DNA of 64,000 bases from Streptomyces massasporeus (GCF_014648995.1 NZ_BMSE01000003.1:310001-374000), one strand, 5' to 3'. Positions 45,353 to 54,406 are shown, numbered from the stretch's first letter. Notes: a model not told the origin generated them from the sequence alone. Translations and numbers: made by a program.

Positions 45353-47356
45353 TCACGGCTCCTGTTCGGCCTCCGCCTGTTCCTGGGCGGCCTCCTTGTT
45401 CAGCTCGTAGACGTCGGCCCAGGCGGCCAGGCGTCGGTCGCTGCGGTCGAGGATGCGGCGCAGCTCGGTGATCTGACCGGTGTCCCAGCCTTCGCGCTGG
45501 ACGAGGCTGTGGCCGCCCTCGTCGACGGGCACGGCCTCCATGGCCGTGACGGCCCTGGTCAGCTCCTCGACCTTGACGCGGACGTCCGCCCAGCGCCGAC
45601 TGGCCGCCTGGTAACCGGTGCTCTGGGCCACGTCCGTGGTGGGCTCACCGTTGTAGGTGTGGCGGACGAGCGTGTCGGTGAGCTTGCGCGGCTCACCCCA
45701 GCTCGTGAGAACCGGGGCGCCCTTCTCGTCGACCTCGTAGAGGGGTTCGTGGCAGCGCCCCGCGCGGACGACCTCGTACGCCTGGTACACGCCGCGGCTC
45801 CGCGAGAGCATGGCGCGCAGCACGGTCGCCGGGCTGCGGTCGTCCTCGTGCCCCGGCCCGCCGAACACCTCGCGTTGCAACGCCATGGGGTCGGCGACGG
45901 CCATGTAGTAGCAGGACTTGACCGCCAACTCGGTCTGCGCGGGTCCCAGTTCGCCACTGTCACCGAGGCCGGACTCCACCTCCTCCAGTGCCTCGTCCCG
46001 CAGCCGCTCCAGCGACGGGCCGTCCTCGGGGGCGCCTTCCAGCCTCAGGTCCGCCTTCAGGTGCTGCTCGATCTCCTTGAGCCGGTAGGCCCGCTGGAGC
46101 ACGGCACGGCGTGGGCGGACCAGTTGCTGAAGGTCGTTCATCTCGGTTCGGTAGGGGCGGATGGTGAGCTCGACGGCGATGTCCACCCGGTCCTCCCGGG
46201 TGGGCTTCTGCTTGGCGGTGAGGGACCGGATGCCGTCGTTGACCCGGCGTTTGGCGCTGCCGCCGAGCACGGAGCGCACGATTTCCGCAGCGCGCACGTC
46301 CCGGTACGGACTGAAGCCCTCCTCGACGGCCTCGTCATGGCTGATCACCCCGGCGAACCACTGCTTCTCCAGCTCGGTGATGCGGGCCGGGCGAGTGCGG
46401 GTGGGCTGGGCCAGGGCGTCGAGCACTGCGTCGGCCTTCGCCTCGTTCTCCACGGCGGAGCCGTAGGGCTTGGGCGGGCGGATGTGAGTCAGGCCGATGA
46501 AGTTCCGTACGGCGGTGTGGAAGGGAAGGTTGCTGCGTTCGTTGGGCCGGAACCCGATCACCACCCGGGTGGGCACGGTCAGGACGCGCACCTTCTGCTG
46601 TTCCGAATCGCTGAGGTGCTCCCAGCCCTGCTGCTGGACCAGCCGGATCCAACGGTTGACCTCCCTACGGAACAGCCGCCGGTCACTGCTCCACTCGTAC
46701 GCGACCTTCGACGGCGCGTAGCCGAGGAGGTCATGCACCGCGCTGATCCGGCTGGAGCCGTCGGCCGCGATCAGCAAGGGGGCGGAGCGGTGGCCGTCGC
46801 GGTGCCGGACCGTCATGGGCACGACGGTGAGCGGTTGCAGCACGCCGTCGACGGCCACGTCCTCCCCAAGAGGGTTCTCTCTGGCCAGCCGGCCCTGGGC
46901 GTCCTCCAGTCGCTGGGCGAGGGTGTGCGGGCTCTCGACCAGGATCTCCAGCTCGGCGAGACCCTCTCGGCTCGACGTGGGCTCGGGCAGCACGCGCAGG
47001 CTCGCGGCCGCTCCTCCCAAGGCGTAGCTGCGGCGGCCGTACTCCCTGGGGTTGGCCGGATGCGGGACCACGGCGGCCGACCACAGCCGGGTCTCGGCGA
47101 TCAGCAACGTACCGCCCTGCACCCGCAGTTCGGCCGGCTCGGACAGCTTGCGCCGGAGTTCGTCGGGGCGCACGGCCGCCTGGGAGAGGGCGCGGACGGC
47201 TCCCTGGGTGAATCCCTTCGCGGAGAGCGCGTCCGCCAGGTTGTCGACCGCGGCGACCCGGGGCAGCGGCCACTGAGCGGGCTGCCAGCCGACTTCGACG
47301 TCGGCTCCGGAACCGTTGATCGCGGGGATCTCGGCCATGGTGTGCTCACCAGCCAT
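45353..47356 (-). CDS. Unrecognised protein with ParB-like domain
   Basis: 667 residues, no full-length family recognised. Residues about 95-215 resemble the ParB/sulfiredoxin fold: VVPHPANPREYGRR, ENPLGEDVAVDGVLQPLTVVP (ParB box I-like, G-x-x-Q-P-L-x-V) and AADGSSRISAVHDLLGY (box II-like, G-x-x-R-x-x-A-x-x-x-x-G). The rest is mostly helical, with FHTAVRNFIGLTHIRPPKPYG and YRLKEIEQHLKADLRLEG. The tail is acidic (EQAEAEQEP). It overlaps the upstream small gene by 11 bp and its ATG follows GGAGG, so the two are translationally coupled. It converges on the gluconate operon. Confidence 0.7.
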   Translation of the reverse strand: MAGEHTMAEIPAINGSGADVEVGWQPAQWPLPRVAAVDNLADALSAKGFTQGAVRALSQAAVRPDELRRKLSEPAELRVQGGTLLIAETRLWSAAVVPHPANPREYGRRSYALGGAAASLRVLPEPTSSREGLAELEILVESPHTLAQRLEDAQGRLARENPLGEDVAVDGVLQPLTVVPMTVRHRDGHRSAPLLIAADGSSRISAVHDLLGYAPSKVAYEWSSDRRLFRREVNRWIRLVQQQGWEHLSDSEQQKVRVLTVPTRVVIGFRPNERSNLPFHTAVRNFIGLTHIRPPKPYGSAVENEAKADAVLDALAQPTRTRPARITELEKQWFAGVISHDEAVEEGFSPYRDVRAAEIVRSVLGGSAKRRVNDGIRSLTAKQKPTREDRVDIAVELTIRPYRTEMNDLQQLVRPRRAVLQRAYRLKEIEQHLKADLRLEGAPEDGPSLERLRDEALEEVESGLGDSGELGPAQTELAVKSCYYMAVADPMALQREVFGGPGHEDDRSPATVLRAMLSRSRGVYQAYEVVRAGRCHEPLYEVDEKGAPVLTSWGEPRKLTDTLVRHTYNGEPTTDVAQSTGYQAASRRWADVRVKVEELTRAVTAMEAVPVDEGGHSLVQREGWDTGQITELRRILDRSDRRLAAWADVYELNKEAAQEQAEAEQEP

Positions 47357-47747
47357 GGGACGCCTCCGCGATCCGGTCCGCCAGCAGCAGGGCGTCGTGC
47401 GCGCGATGCCGCGCGCGGTCCACGGCGACGGTGCCGTCGAGTTCCAGGGTGCGCGAAACCTGGGCGGCGTGGTCGCTGAGCGCGGCGCGGACCTGGTACC
47501 AGGCCTCCCGATTCTGGGTGACGCTCGTCAGCCCGGTCCCGCCGAGCAGGGGCCGCTGCCCCACGACGTCGCTCCAGTGCAGGGCCAGGCGCCCCAGGGT
47601 GACGCCGCCCAGTGGGGCATCGGACTGTTCGGCGGGCGCGGTGACCGCCGAGCACTCGGCCGCGGCCTGTTGGAGGACGCCTGTGATCAGGCGGATCTCG
47701 CCGTCGGCGAGCGTGATGGGCACGTCGTCGGGTGAGGGCGTGGGCAT
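47346..47747 (-). CDS. Small helical protein coupled to the ParB-like gene
   Basis: 133 residues from the ATG at 47747 (MPTPSPDDVPITLADGEIRLI); an ATG at 47792 would add 15 residues. Not recognised. Predominantly helical with conserved-looking VLQQAAAECSAV, LGRLALHWSDVVGQ, and DRARHRAHDALLLADRIAEASHGW. No membrane segment or metal motif. Its stop lies inside the start region of the ParB-like gene, so they form one operon, and the pair stands alone between the gluconate cluster and the molybdopterin genes. Confidence 0.65.
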   Translation of the reverse strand: MPTPSPDDVPITLADGEIRLITGVLQQAAAECSAVTAPAEQSDAPLGGVTLGRLALHWSDVVGQRPLLGGTGLTSVTQNREAWYQVRAALSDHAAQVSRTLELDGTVAVDRARHRAHDALLLADRIAEASHGW

Positions 47748-48155
47748 GGAACGGCACTCCAGGAAGCCGGGGCCGATGCCGGGCATCGACATGTCTGCGT
47801 CGGTCCGTCGGGCGTGGACGCCCGACCGAGCGAGAGCGCGCACATGCAGGCCGCCGACCTCCACCCGTGTCGGCCCTCGGACTGTCGCTCCGGGGGCGTC
47901 TGGTGCCGTTCGAGCCGCACGCCATCCGTCTGGGGACAGGCAGGACGGGGTCGTCGTGCCTTCCGTACGGCAAGCGGGACGGTTGCTCGGCGATCAACTG
48001 CCGTACGCCGAGGAGCCGTTCCGCACAACGCGGGGACTTCGAGCAAGTCGCTCAGGAGGCCGAATGTATCCACACAGTCACCCTGCGTGCAACAAACTTG
48101 CTCTCGTCCCAGAAGCCACTCCGGTCTGGTCGGTCCCGCTCCTGACCGCTGCGGA
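47748..48155. other. Intergenic region without a supported gene
   Basis: 408 bp between the cytochrome b gene stop and the small gene. It should carry the promoter of the ParB-like pair. Frames across it lack start signals or normal protein composition. No clear repeat or RNA. Confidence 0.45.
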
Positions 48156-48779
48156 TCACGGCCGCCACAGCGGATGTTCGCGTTCCGCCCACTCCCGGCT
48201 CACCGAACCGGTGCGCATGCCCCTCCTGGATTCCGGGTCCGCCAGGGCCATGCCGATGTGGCCGGCCAGGACGATGCCGATGGTCAGGGCCAGCCAGTCG
48301 TGGACGAAGGTGGCGCTGGTGCGCCAGAGCAGGGGGGTGAGGTGGGTGAACCACATCATCAGGCCCGTGGCGAGCATGACCAGGGTGGCGCCGGCGATCC
48401 AGGCCGCGTAGAGCTTCTGGCCGGCGTTGAACTTGGCCGCGGGGCGGGACGGCCGGCGTTTGTCGCGGTGCAGGGCGGCGCGCAGCCAGGTGCGGTCGTG
48501 CGGGCCGAAGCGGTTGAGGCGGCCGAGGTCGGCGCGGAAGGCCCGGGAGGCGAGGGCGGCCAGGACGGGGACGGGCAGGGCGAGGCCGGCCCACTGGTGC
48601 AGGGTGACGACCAGGGCGCGGCGGCCGACGAGTTCGGCGAGCTGGGGGATGTAGAGGCAGGCCGCGGTGACGACGCAGATGCCCATCAGGACGGCCGTGG
48701 TGCGGTGGGTCCAGCGCTGCAGCGTGGTGAAGCGGCGCACGTCGGCCGTGACCGGCGGTGTGTCAGCTCGTAGGGTCAT
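48156..48779 (-). CDS. Cytochrome b561/hydrogenase-type membrane subunit
   Basis: 207 residues with four predicted membrane helices and heme-ligand-like His residues (QRWTHRTTAVLMG, LHQWAGLALPV, WFTHLTPLL, FVHDWLALTIGIVLAGHIGMALADP). It is probably the membrane electron carrier for the molybdopterin enzyme encoded just upstream; the genes overlap by 17 bp. Unlike the classic YedY/YedZ pair, this partner is of the cytochrome b561 type. Confidence 0.88.
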   Translation of the reverse strand: MTLRADTPPVTADVRRFTTLQRWTHRTTAVLMGICVVTAACLYIPQLAELVGRRALVVTLHQWAGLALPVPVLAALASRAFRADLGRLNRFGPHDRTWLRAALHRDKRRPSRPAAKFNAGQKLYAAWIAGATLVMLATGLMMWFTHLTPLLWRTSATFVHDWLALTIGIVLAGHIGMALADPESRRGMRTGSVSREWAEREHPLWRP

Positions 48780-49512
48780 CGTCGCGTCCGTTCGAGCGGC
48801 CCACCCAGGCGTCGACGTCGTAGCCGCGCTCCTCCCAGTAGCCCGGCCGGACCTCGTCGGTGACGGTGATGCCGGAGAGCCACTTGGCGGACTTGTAGAA
48901 GTACATGGGCGCCACGTAGAGGCGGACCGGGCCGCCGTGGGAGTGGCCGAGGTCCTTGTCCTGCATGCGCAGGGCGACCAGGACGTCCGCGCGGCGGGCC
49001 TGGCCGAGGGTGAGGCTCTCGGTGTACGTGCCGTCGAAGCAGGTGAAGCGGATGGCTTTGGCCGTGGGGCGGACTCGGGCGGCGTCCAGGATCCGGGACA
49101 GTCGTACGCCCTCGAAGGGGGTGTCGGGGACGCGCCAGCCCGTGACGCACTGGACGTCGCGGACCATGCGGGTCTGGGGCAGGGCCTTGAGGTCGTCGAG
49201 GGTGTAGGTCGTGGGGCGGTCGACCAGGCCGTCCACGGTGAGGCGGTAGCTGCCGGCGTTCTTGCGCGGGACGGAGGAGGCGACCGAGTAATAGCGGAAG
49301 CCGCCGCCGTTGGGGAGCAGGCCGGTCAGGCCGGTGGGGTCCTTGTCGGCCGCTCCGCCGAGGAAGGCCTCCAGGCCGCGTTGCAGCGGGGGTGCTGCGA
49401 CCACGCCCGCGGCACCCAGGGCGAGGGTGCCGAGGAAGACGCGGCGGCCGATCGGGGTGCTTCGCTCTTCGGGGTGCTCGTCGTTCACACCCTTGGGTAC
49501 GTCCTGGTTCAC
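48763..49512 (-). CDS. Tat-exported molybdopterin oxidoreductase, sulfite-oxidase fold
   Basis: 249 residues. Twin-arginine-like signal GRRVFLGTLALGAAG near the N-terminus. The SUOX-type domain carries the molybdenum-ligand Cys122 in VRDVQCVTGWRV, then FTCFDGTYTESLTL and HGGPVRLYVAPMYFYKSAKW. It resembles MsrP/YedY-like oxidoreductases; whether it reduces methionine sulfoxide is not shown. It overlaps its cytochrome b partner. GTG start at 49512; a GTG eight codons later is possible. Confidence 0.9.
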   Translation of the reverse strand: MNQDVPKGVNDEHPEERSTPIGRRVFLGTLALGAAGVVAAPPLQRGLEAFLGGAADKDPTGLTGLLPNGGGFRYYSVASSVPRKNAGSYRLTVDGLVDRPTTYTLDDLKALPQTRMVRDVQCVTGWRVPDTPFEGVRLSRILDAARVRPTAKAIRFTCFDGTYTESLTLGQARRADVLVALRMQDKDLGHSHGGPVRLYVAPMYFYKSAKWLSGITVTDEVRPGYWEERGYDVDAWVGRSNGRDDDPTS

Positions 49513-49599
49513 GTTCTCATTCGAACACCCGCGGTCCCGGTACGACAGGGATCGCGGGTGCTCGTCAGACTTCCGTCACCACTTCTCACGCGGGCCGCG

Positions 49600-51135
49600 T
49601 CAGGAGGAGGCCGCCTTGTCGAGCTGGAACGCCTCGTTGCCGAGGCCGATCCGGGCGTGCTTCTCGGGGGCGCGGGCGCGCAGCACCAGGCCGAGGACCA
49701 CACCGGCGAGGGCCGCGATGCCGATGGTGCCGGGCAGCACCCAGCTCAGTGAGGAGCCGGGGCCGGCGCCGACCAGCACCTCGAAGTCCTTCACCGTGTA
49801 GCCGGCGATCACCAGCAGGGCGATGCCCGCCAGTGCGGACGTGACCAGCCGCCAGGCCTGGGCGCCGGCGGCGCCGCGGCGGACGAAGAAGACGACGACG
49901 GACAGGGACGCCGCCGCCATCAGCACGATCACGCCGAGGGCGCCGATGTTGCCGAACCAGGTGAACAGGTGCAGGACGGGCGCGGTCGGGTCGCCGGCCG
50001 GCTTGTCGTCGGCGACGGCGAAGGCCGCCACGACCACCACGGCCACGACGGTCTGGAGCAGCGAGCCGGTGCCCGGGGCGCCGCTGCTGCCGCTGGTGCG
50101 GCCGAAGGCGGCCGGCAGCAGCCCCTCGCGGCCCATGGCGAAGGCGTAGCGGGCGACGACGTTGTGGAAGCTGAGCAGCGCGGCGAACATGCCGGTGACG
50201 AACAGGACGTGCAGGACGTCGGTGAAGGTGCCGCCCAGCCGGGACTCGGTGAGGAAGAACAGCAGCCCGGCGCTCTGCTTCTGGGACGTGCCGACGATGG
50301 CGGAGGGGCCGGTGGCGACGGTGAGGGCCCACGAGCTCAGCGCGAAGAAGACGGCGACCCCGCCGACGGCGAAGAACATCACCCGCGGCACCAGCACGTG
50401 CGGGCGGCTGGTCTCCTCGGCGTAGACGGGGGCCTGCTCGAAGCCGAGGAAGGCGGCGATGCAGAAGCACAGCGCGGTGCCGACGCCCGCGCCGGTGAGC
50501 GTGTCGGGGTTGAAGGCGTGCAGCGACAGGCCCTCCTTGCCGGGGTCGGCGAGGGCGGCGATGTCGAAGATCACGACGAGGAGCACCTCGATGACCAGCA
50601 GCACGCCGAGCACGCGGGCGTTGACGTCGATCTTCAGCCAGCCGAGCAGCCCGACGGCGAGCGCGGCCACGAGCGCCGGTATCCACCAGGCGATCTCCAG
50701 GTCGGCGTAGGTGGCGAAGAGCCCGGAGACCTCGAAGCCGAAGATGCCGTAGATGCCGACCTGGAGCGCGTTGTAGGCGACCAGGGCGACCAGGGCGGCG
50801 GCCGCGCCGGCGGTGCCGCCGAGGCCGCGGGAGATGTACGCGTAGAAGGCGCCCGCGTTGTGGACGTGGCGGCTCATCTCGGCGTATCCGACGCTGAACA
50901 GGATCAGGACGACGCCGAGGAGGACGAAGAGCAGCGGCTGGCCGACGATGCCCATCACCGCGAATGTGGTGGGCATGACACCTGCGACGACCATGAGCGG
51001 GGCGGTCGCGGCGAGGACGGAGAGCAGCAGGCCCCCGGTGCCGAGCCGGTCGGCGCGCAGGGCGCGCTCCTGCCCCTTGAACGTACTGATGCCGCCGGAG
51101 GCGGATGGGCTCGTTCTCGAACGGTCCGTGGTCAT
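49600..51135 (-). CDS. APC-family amino acid permease
   Basis: 511 residues with about 12 membrane helices. Family motifs are LGTGGLLLSVLAATAPLMVVAG in helix 1, EMSRHVHNAGAFYAYISRGLG, CFCIAAFLGFEQAPVYAEET (helix 6 signature) and NVVARYAFAMGREGLLP. It imports amino acids or amines; specificity unknown. Its stop is 33 bp downstream context for none; upstream, the next leftward gene starts 33 bp beyond, so the two could be co-transcribed. Confidence 0.93.
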   Translation of the reverse strand: MTTDRSRTSPSASGGISTFKGQERALRADRLGTGGLLLSVLAATAPLMVVAGVMPTTFAVMGIVGQPLLFVLLGVVLILFSVGYAEMSRHVHNAGAFYAYISRGLGGTAGAAAALVALVAYNALQVGIYGIFGFEVSGLFATYADLEIAWWIPALVAALAVGLLGWLKIDVNARVLGVLLVIEVLLVVIFDIAALADPGKEGLSLHAFNPDTLTGAGVGTALCFCIAAFLGFEQAPVYAEETSRPHVLVPRVMFFAVGGVAVFFALSSWALTVATGPSAIVGTSQKQSAGLLFFLTESRLGGTFTDVLHVLFVTGMFAALLSFHNVVARYAFAMGREGLLPAAFGRTSGSSGAPGTGSLLQTVVAVVVVAAFAVADDKPAGDPTAPVLHLFTWFGNIGALGVIVLMAAASLSVVVFFVRRGAAGAQAWRLVTSALAGIALLVIAGYTVKDFEVLVGAGPGSSLSWVLPGTIGIAALAGVVLGLVLRARAPEKHARIGLGNEAFQLDKAASS

Positions 51136-51168
51136 CGGGGGAGCGTCCTCACTCTTCGGGTCGGGGGG

Positions 51169-52134
51169 TCAGGTCGTGCCGAGCGCGCCGGCGCGGGCGG
51201 CGGCGAAAGCGGTGTGCGGGTCGCGGTCCGGGTACGCCCAGGGCGCCGGGGTGGCGTGGCGGCCGATCCGGTGGAACAGGGCGGCGGCCTCGGCGCCCCG
51301 CCCCTCGCAGAACTTGGCGTGGGCGAGGAAGTTCAGGTCGATCAGCCGCCGCGGGTGCCCCTCCAGCTCCCACTCCAGCCACCAGTCGAAGGCGGCCTTC
51401 ATGACCTGCCGGGCACGGCGGCCCGTCCAGTGGCCGGAGGCGGCCGGGTCGGCGGGTGTGTGCCCGGCGGCGGCCAGCACGCGGTACCGCTCGGTGTGCG
51501 CGATGACCGGCAGGATCGCGAGGGGGGAGTCGGCGGGGGCCTCTTCGGCGGCCCAGTTGGCGAAGTCGTAGACCTCGTGCAGCGGGTCCGGACCGGCCTC
51601 GGTGCGGCGGGCGGCGAGCCGGCCGACCATCAGATGGTGGGCGTGGTGGTGGTCGGCATAGCGGGCGCGGACCGCCTCGAAGCCGCGGACCACGTCCTGG
51701 TCGGCGCCGACCGCGCAGTCCAGCATGAGCAGGCCGAGCCAGGGGGTGGGGTCGGCGGGGGCGCGGGTCGCGGCGGTCCGGCAGGCCTCGCGGGCCCGGG
51801 CCGGCTTCGCCTTGCCGTGCAGGGCGCGCCGGACCTGGGCGAGGGCGAGCAGCACGGAGGCGTCGGCGGACTCGGGTTCCGCGAGCAGCCACTCCCGGGC
51901 CCACGCGGCGCAGTAGGACTCGCGGGCGAGGACGGTGACGCGGTGGCCGCGCCGGTCCCAGTCGTCCCCGGTGTGGACCAGGAGGGAACGGGCGTTCTGC
52001 CAGCGGCCCTGCGCCAGTGCGGCACGGGCGGCCACGAGCTCGGCGTCGTCGAGGGCCTCGTCGAAGGCCTGCGCCGCACGTCTGCGGCCACGGCCGAGGG
52101 GAGGCGGGGGTGGGGACACCGCGAACTTCCTCAC
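51169..52134 (-). CDS. Hypothetical helical-repeat protein
   Basis: 321 residues, not recognised. Alanine-rich helical hairpins of TPR-like spacing run throughout (ARAALAQGRWQNARSLLVHTG, ADASVLLALAQVRRALHG, RRLIDLNFLAHAKFCEGRGAEAAALFHRIG). No membrane segment or signal. It lies upstream of an amino acid permease in the same direction. Possibly a scaffold; no function can be assigned. GTG start at 52134. Confidence 0.75.
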   Translation of the reverse strand: MRKFAVSPPPPPLGRGRRRAAQAFDEALDDAELVAARAALAQGRWQNARSLLVHTGDDWDRRGHRVTVLARESYCAAWAREWLLAEPESADASVLLALAQVRRALHGKAKPARAREACRTAATRAPADPTPWLGLLMLDCAVGADQDVVRGFEAVRARYADHHHAHHLMVGRLAARRTEAGPDPLHEVYDFANWAAEEAPADSPLAILPVIAHTERYRVLAAAGHTPADPAASGHWTGRRARQVMKAAFDWWLEWELEGHPRRLIDLNFLAHAKFCEGRGAEAAALFHRIGRHATPAPWAYPDRDPHTAFAAARAGALGTT

Positions 52135-52482
52135 GCGCTCTTCTTGTGTTCCGGCTCACGGCGACAGGGGGAGCGCGGATGTGCGCACTGCCATGAACTG
52201 ATCACGCACAGCCAACCCCCAGCCAATGGTCGTCGTCAAGGGCCGCCAGGGCGTTACACGCGTCAACTGGTGCTACTTGTGAGGGAATTGTGATCCAAGG
52301 GACACGAGAGACGGGCGTGACGGGCATCCGATTTTTCCGTTTCGCCCTTTGTGACGTACGTCATAGCGCGGGCTGCCGTCGCCCCCGACGATGGCATGAC
52401 GTACGGGCGCGCCGGGCGGAGCCGGCCGGTACAGTCGGCCCCTACGCAACCGTGACCCGACCTGACGATCGAGGTACACCGC
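52135..52482. promoter_or_regulatory. Divergent intergenic region with palindrome
   Basis: 348 bp between the helical-repeat gene (leftward) and the DMT transporter (rightward). No gene. A perfect 12-bp palindrome TGACGTACGTCA lies at 52352-52363, and the half TGACGTACG recurs at about 52399. A T-rich patch precedes it. Probably promoters with an operator. Confidence 0.5.
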
Positions 52483-53388
52483 GTGTCGGTTCTAGTACTG
52501 GCGCTCGCCCTGGGCGCCGCCTGCTGTCTGGGCTTCGGCTTCGTCCTCCAGCAGAACGCGGCTCAGCGGGCCCCGCTGAGCGACTTCCTCTCCTTCCGCC
52601 TGCTGATCGACCTCGTGAAGGTGCCCCGCTGGCTCGGCGGCATCGCGCTGATGGTGGTCGGCATGGGGCTCGGCGCCGCCGCCCTGGGGCAGGGCGAGCT
52701 GTCGCTGGTGGAGCCGCTGCTGGCGACGAACCTGCTCTTCGCGCTCGCCCTCTCCCGCAAGCAGACCCGGCAGCCGCTCGGCCGCCAGGGCTGGGCGGGC
52801 CTCTTCCTGCTGGCGGGCGGTGTGACCGCGTTCATCGTGGCGGGCCGGCCGGAGGGCGGCGCCGCGACGGCCGACCCGGTGCGGCAGTGGCTGATCATCG
52901 GGGTCATGATCGGGCTCGCCCTGCTCCTCACGACCCACGGCAAGCGGTCCCGGCTGAGCTCCGGCCCGGTGCTGCTGGCCCTGGCCGCCGGGCTGCTCTA
53001 CGGCGTGCAGGACGCACTGACCAGGGTCAGCGGGCAGAAGGTCGCCGACGGCGGCTTCGCCGAGCTGCTCACGGGCTGGGAGCCGTACGCGGTGCTGGCG
53101 CTGGGCGTCACCGGTCTGGTCCTCGTGCAGAGCGCGTTCGAGACCGCGTCCCTGCGCAAGTCCCTGCCCGCCCTGACCGCGGCGCAGCCGCTCGCCGGGA
53201 TCGTCTGCGGAGTCGGCTTCCTGGGCGACCGGCTGCGCACCGACGCGGTGGCGCTGAGCTGGGAGGCCGGCGGTCTGCTGGCGGTGGTCGCCGGGATCGT
53301 GCTGCTGGGTCTGCATCCGGCGATGCCGCACGGGGCTCCGGAGCGGGCCCGGGTGGCCACGCCCGCGGTCAGCCCCGCCTCACCCTGA
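52483..53388 (+). CDS. DMT-family (EamA-like) transporter
   Basis: 301 residues with about 9-10 membrane helices. The pattern is that of the DMT superfamily: LALALGAACCLGFGFVLQQNAA, LVEPLLATNLLFALALS, AAGLLYGVQDALTRVSG and LTAAQPLAGIVCGVGFLGDRL repeat the conserved P-L in the two halves. Substrate unknown. GTG start at 52483, single gene before the Nudix gene. Confidence 0.88.
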   Translation: MSVLVLALALGAACCLGFGFVLQQNAAQRAPLSDFLSFRLLIDLVKVPRWLGGIALMVVGMGLGAAALGQGELSLVEPLLATNLLFALALSRKQTRQPLGRQGWAGLFLLAGGVTAFIVAGRPEGGAATADPVRQWLIIGVMIGLALLLTTHGKRSRLSSGPVLLALAAGLLYGVQDALTRVSGQKVADGGFAELLTGWEPYAVLALGVTGLVLVQSAFETASLRKSLPALTAAQPLAGIVCGVGFLGDRLRTDAVALSWEAGGLLAVVAGIVLLGLHPAMPHGAPERARVATPAVSPASP

Positions 53389-53402
53389 CGAGCCTCGCAC
53401 CG

Positions 53403-53447
53403 CCGGGGCGCGTGTCCTGCCGGGATCGCCCGGGGCGCGTGTCCTGC
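53403..53447 (+). repeat. 18-bp direct repeat upstream of the Nudix gene
   Basis: CCGGGGCGCGTGTCCTGC occurs at 53403-53420 and 53430-53447 (27-bp period), directly before the Nudix gene start. Probably a slippage duplication. Confidence 0.85.
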
Positions 53448-53459
53448 TTGGATGAGGAC

Positions 53460-53975
53460 ATGAGCGCTGCTGACGAGATCCTCGACATCGTCGACGAGAA
53501 CGACCGGGTCGTCGGGCAGTGCCCGCGCGGCGAGGTCTACGCCCGGGGACTGCGCCATCGCTGCGTGTTCATCCAGGCCCGGGACACCGAGGGCCGGATC
53601 TTCGTGCACCGGCGCACCCCGACCAAGCTGGTCTTCCCCTCCCTCCACGACATGTTCGTCGGCGGAGTCGTCGGCGCGGGCGAGTCCTACGACACGGCGG
53701 CCCTGCGCGAGGCCGAGGAGGAGCTGGGCGTGAGCGGCCTGCCGCAGCCGCGGCACCTCTTCACCTTCCTCTACGACGACGGCGCCGGCCGGACCTGGTG
53801 GTCGGCGGTCTACGACGTCTCCTGCGAGCTCCCGGTGCAGCCGCAGGTCGAGGAGGTGGCCTGGCACGACTTCCTCTCCGAGGCGGAGGTCGAGCGGCGC
53901 CTGACCGACTGGGAGTGGGTGCCGGACGGGCTGGCGGCGTACGAGCGGCTCAAGGCGTTCCGGTCGGCCGGCTGA
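53460..53975 (+). CDS. Nudix hydrolase (YfcD-like)
   Basis: 171 residues. The Nudix box GGVVGAGESYDTAALREAEEELGV matches G-x5-E-x7-R-E-x-x-E-E-x-G-V. The N-terminal DEILDIVDENDRVVGQCPRGEVYARGLRHR and the heavy C-terminal Trp/Glu region fit the YfcD/IDI-like group, which is metal-dependent and acts on nucleoside or isoprenoid diphosphates. Exact substrate not determinable. ATG at 53460. Confidence 0.92.
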   Translation: MSAADEILDIVDENDRVVGQCPRGEVYARGLRHRCVFIQARDTEGRIFVHRRTPTKLVFPSLHDMFVGGVVGAGESYDTAALREAEEELGVSGLPQPRHLFTFLYDDGAGRTWWSAVYDVSCELPVQPQVEEVAWHDFLSEAEVERRLTDWEWVPDGLAAYERLKAFRSAG

Positions 53976-54013
53976 AGCGGAGGCGGACCGGGCGCCCGGG
54001 TAGGGTCGCGCAC

Positions 54014-54406
54014 GTGATCGAGTTCGTACGGAACGTCCGGTTGTGGTTCGCGCCCGCGGAGGTACGGGAGGACGGCGAGACGCCCGACTACCGGTTCTCG
54101 CTGGCGAACGAACGCACCTTCCTGGCCTGGCTGCGCACCGCGCTCGCGCTGATCGGCGGCGGCTTCGCCGTGGACCAGTTCCTGCCGGACCTGCGCTGGG
54201 CCTGGCGGGTCGGGCTGGCTCTCGCGCTGCTGGCGGCGGGCGTGCTGTGCTCCCTGCGGGCGGTCAACCACTGGGTGCGCTGCGAACGGGCCATGCGCCG
54301 GGGCGAGGACCTGCCGGTGTCCCGGTTCCCGGCGCTGCTGAGCCTGGTGGTCGCGGTCGTGGCCGTCGCCATGGTCGTGGTGGTGCTCGTGGGGTGGGAG
54401 GCGTGA
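54014..54406 (+). CDS. YidH/DUF202 membrane protein
   Basis: 130 residues with three membrane helices. The DUF202 signature LANERTFLAWLRTALALIGGGFA is intact. Unknown function. GTG at 54014. Its stop TGA overlaps a GTG (54403) that begins the first of three 119-bp repeats leading to a second DUF202 gene; originally the two genes were probably directly coupled by this 4-bp overlap. Confidence 0.9.
   Translation: MIEFVRNVRLWFAPAEVREDGETPDYRFSLANERTFLAWLRTALALIGGGFAVDQFLPDLRWAWRVGLALALLAAGVLCSLRAVNHWVRCERAMRRGEDLPVSRFPALLSLVVAVVAVAMVVVVLVGWEA

Noticed and set aside
45353-47747. Insertion sequence or prophage remnant
   Set aside because: No transposase, integrase, flanking inverted repeats or att-like duplication of the tRNA-Leu end is visible; the tRNA is 5 kb away with other genes between.
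47748-48155. A small gene in the leader of the ParB-like pair
   Set aside because: Frames here lack a ribosome site or overlap neighbouring genes, and their composition is not protein-like.
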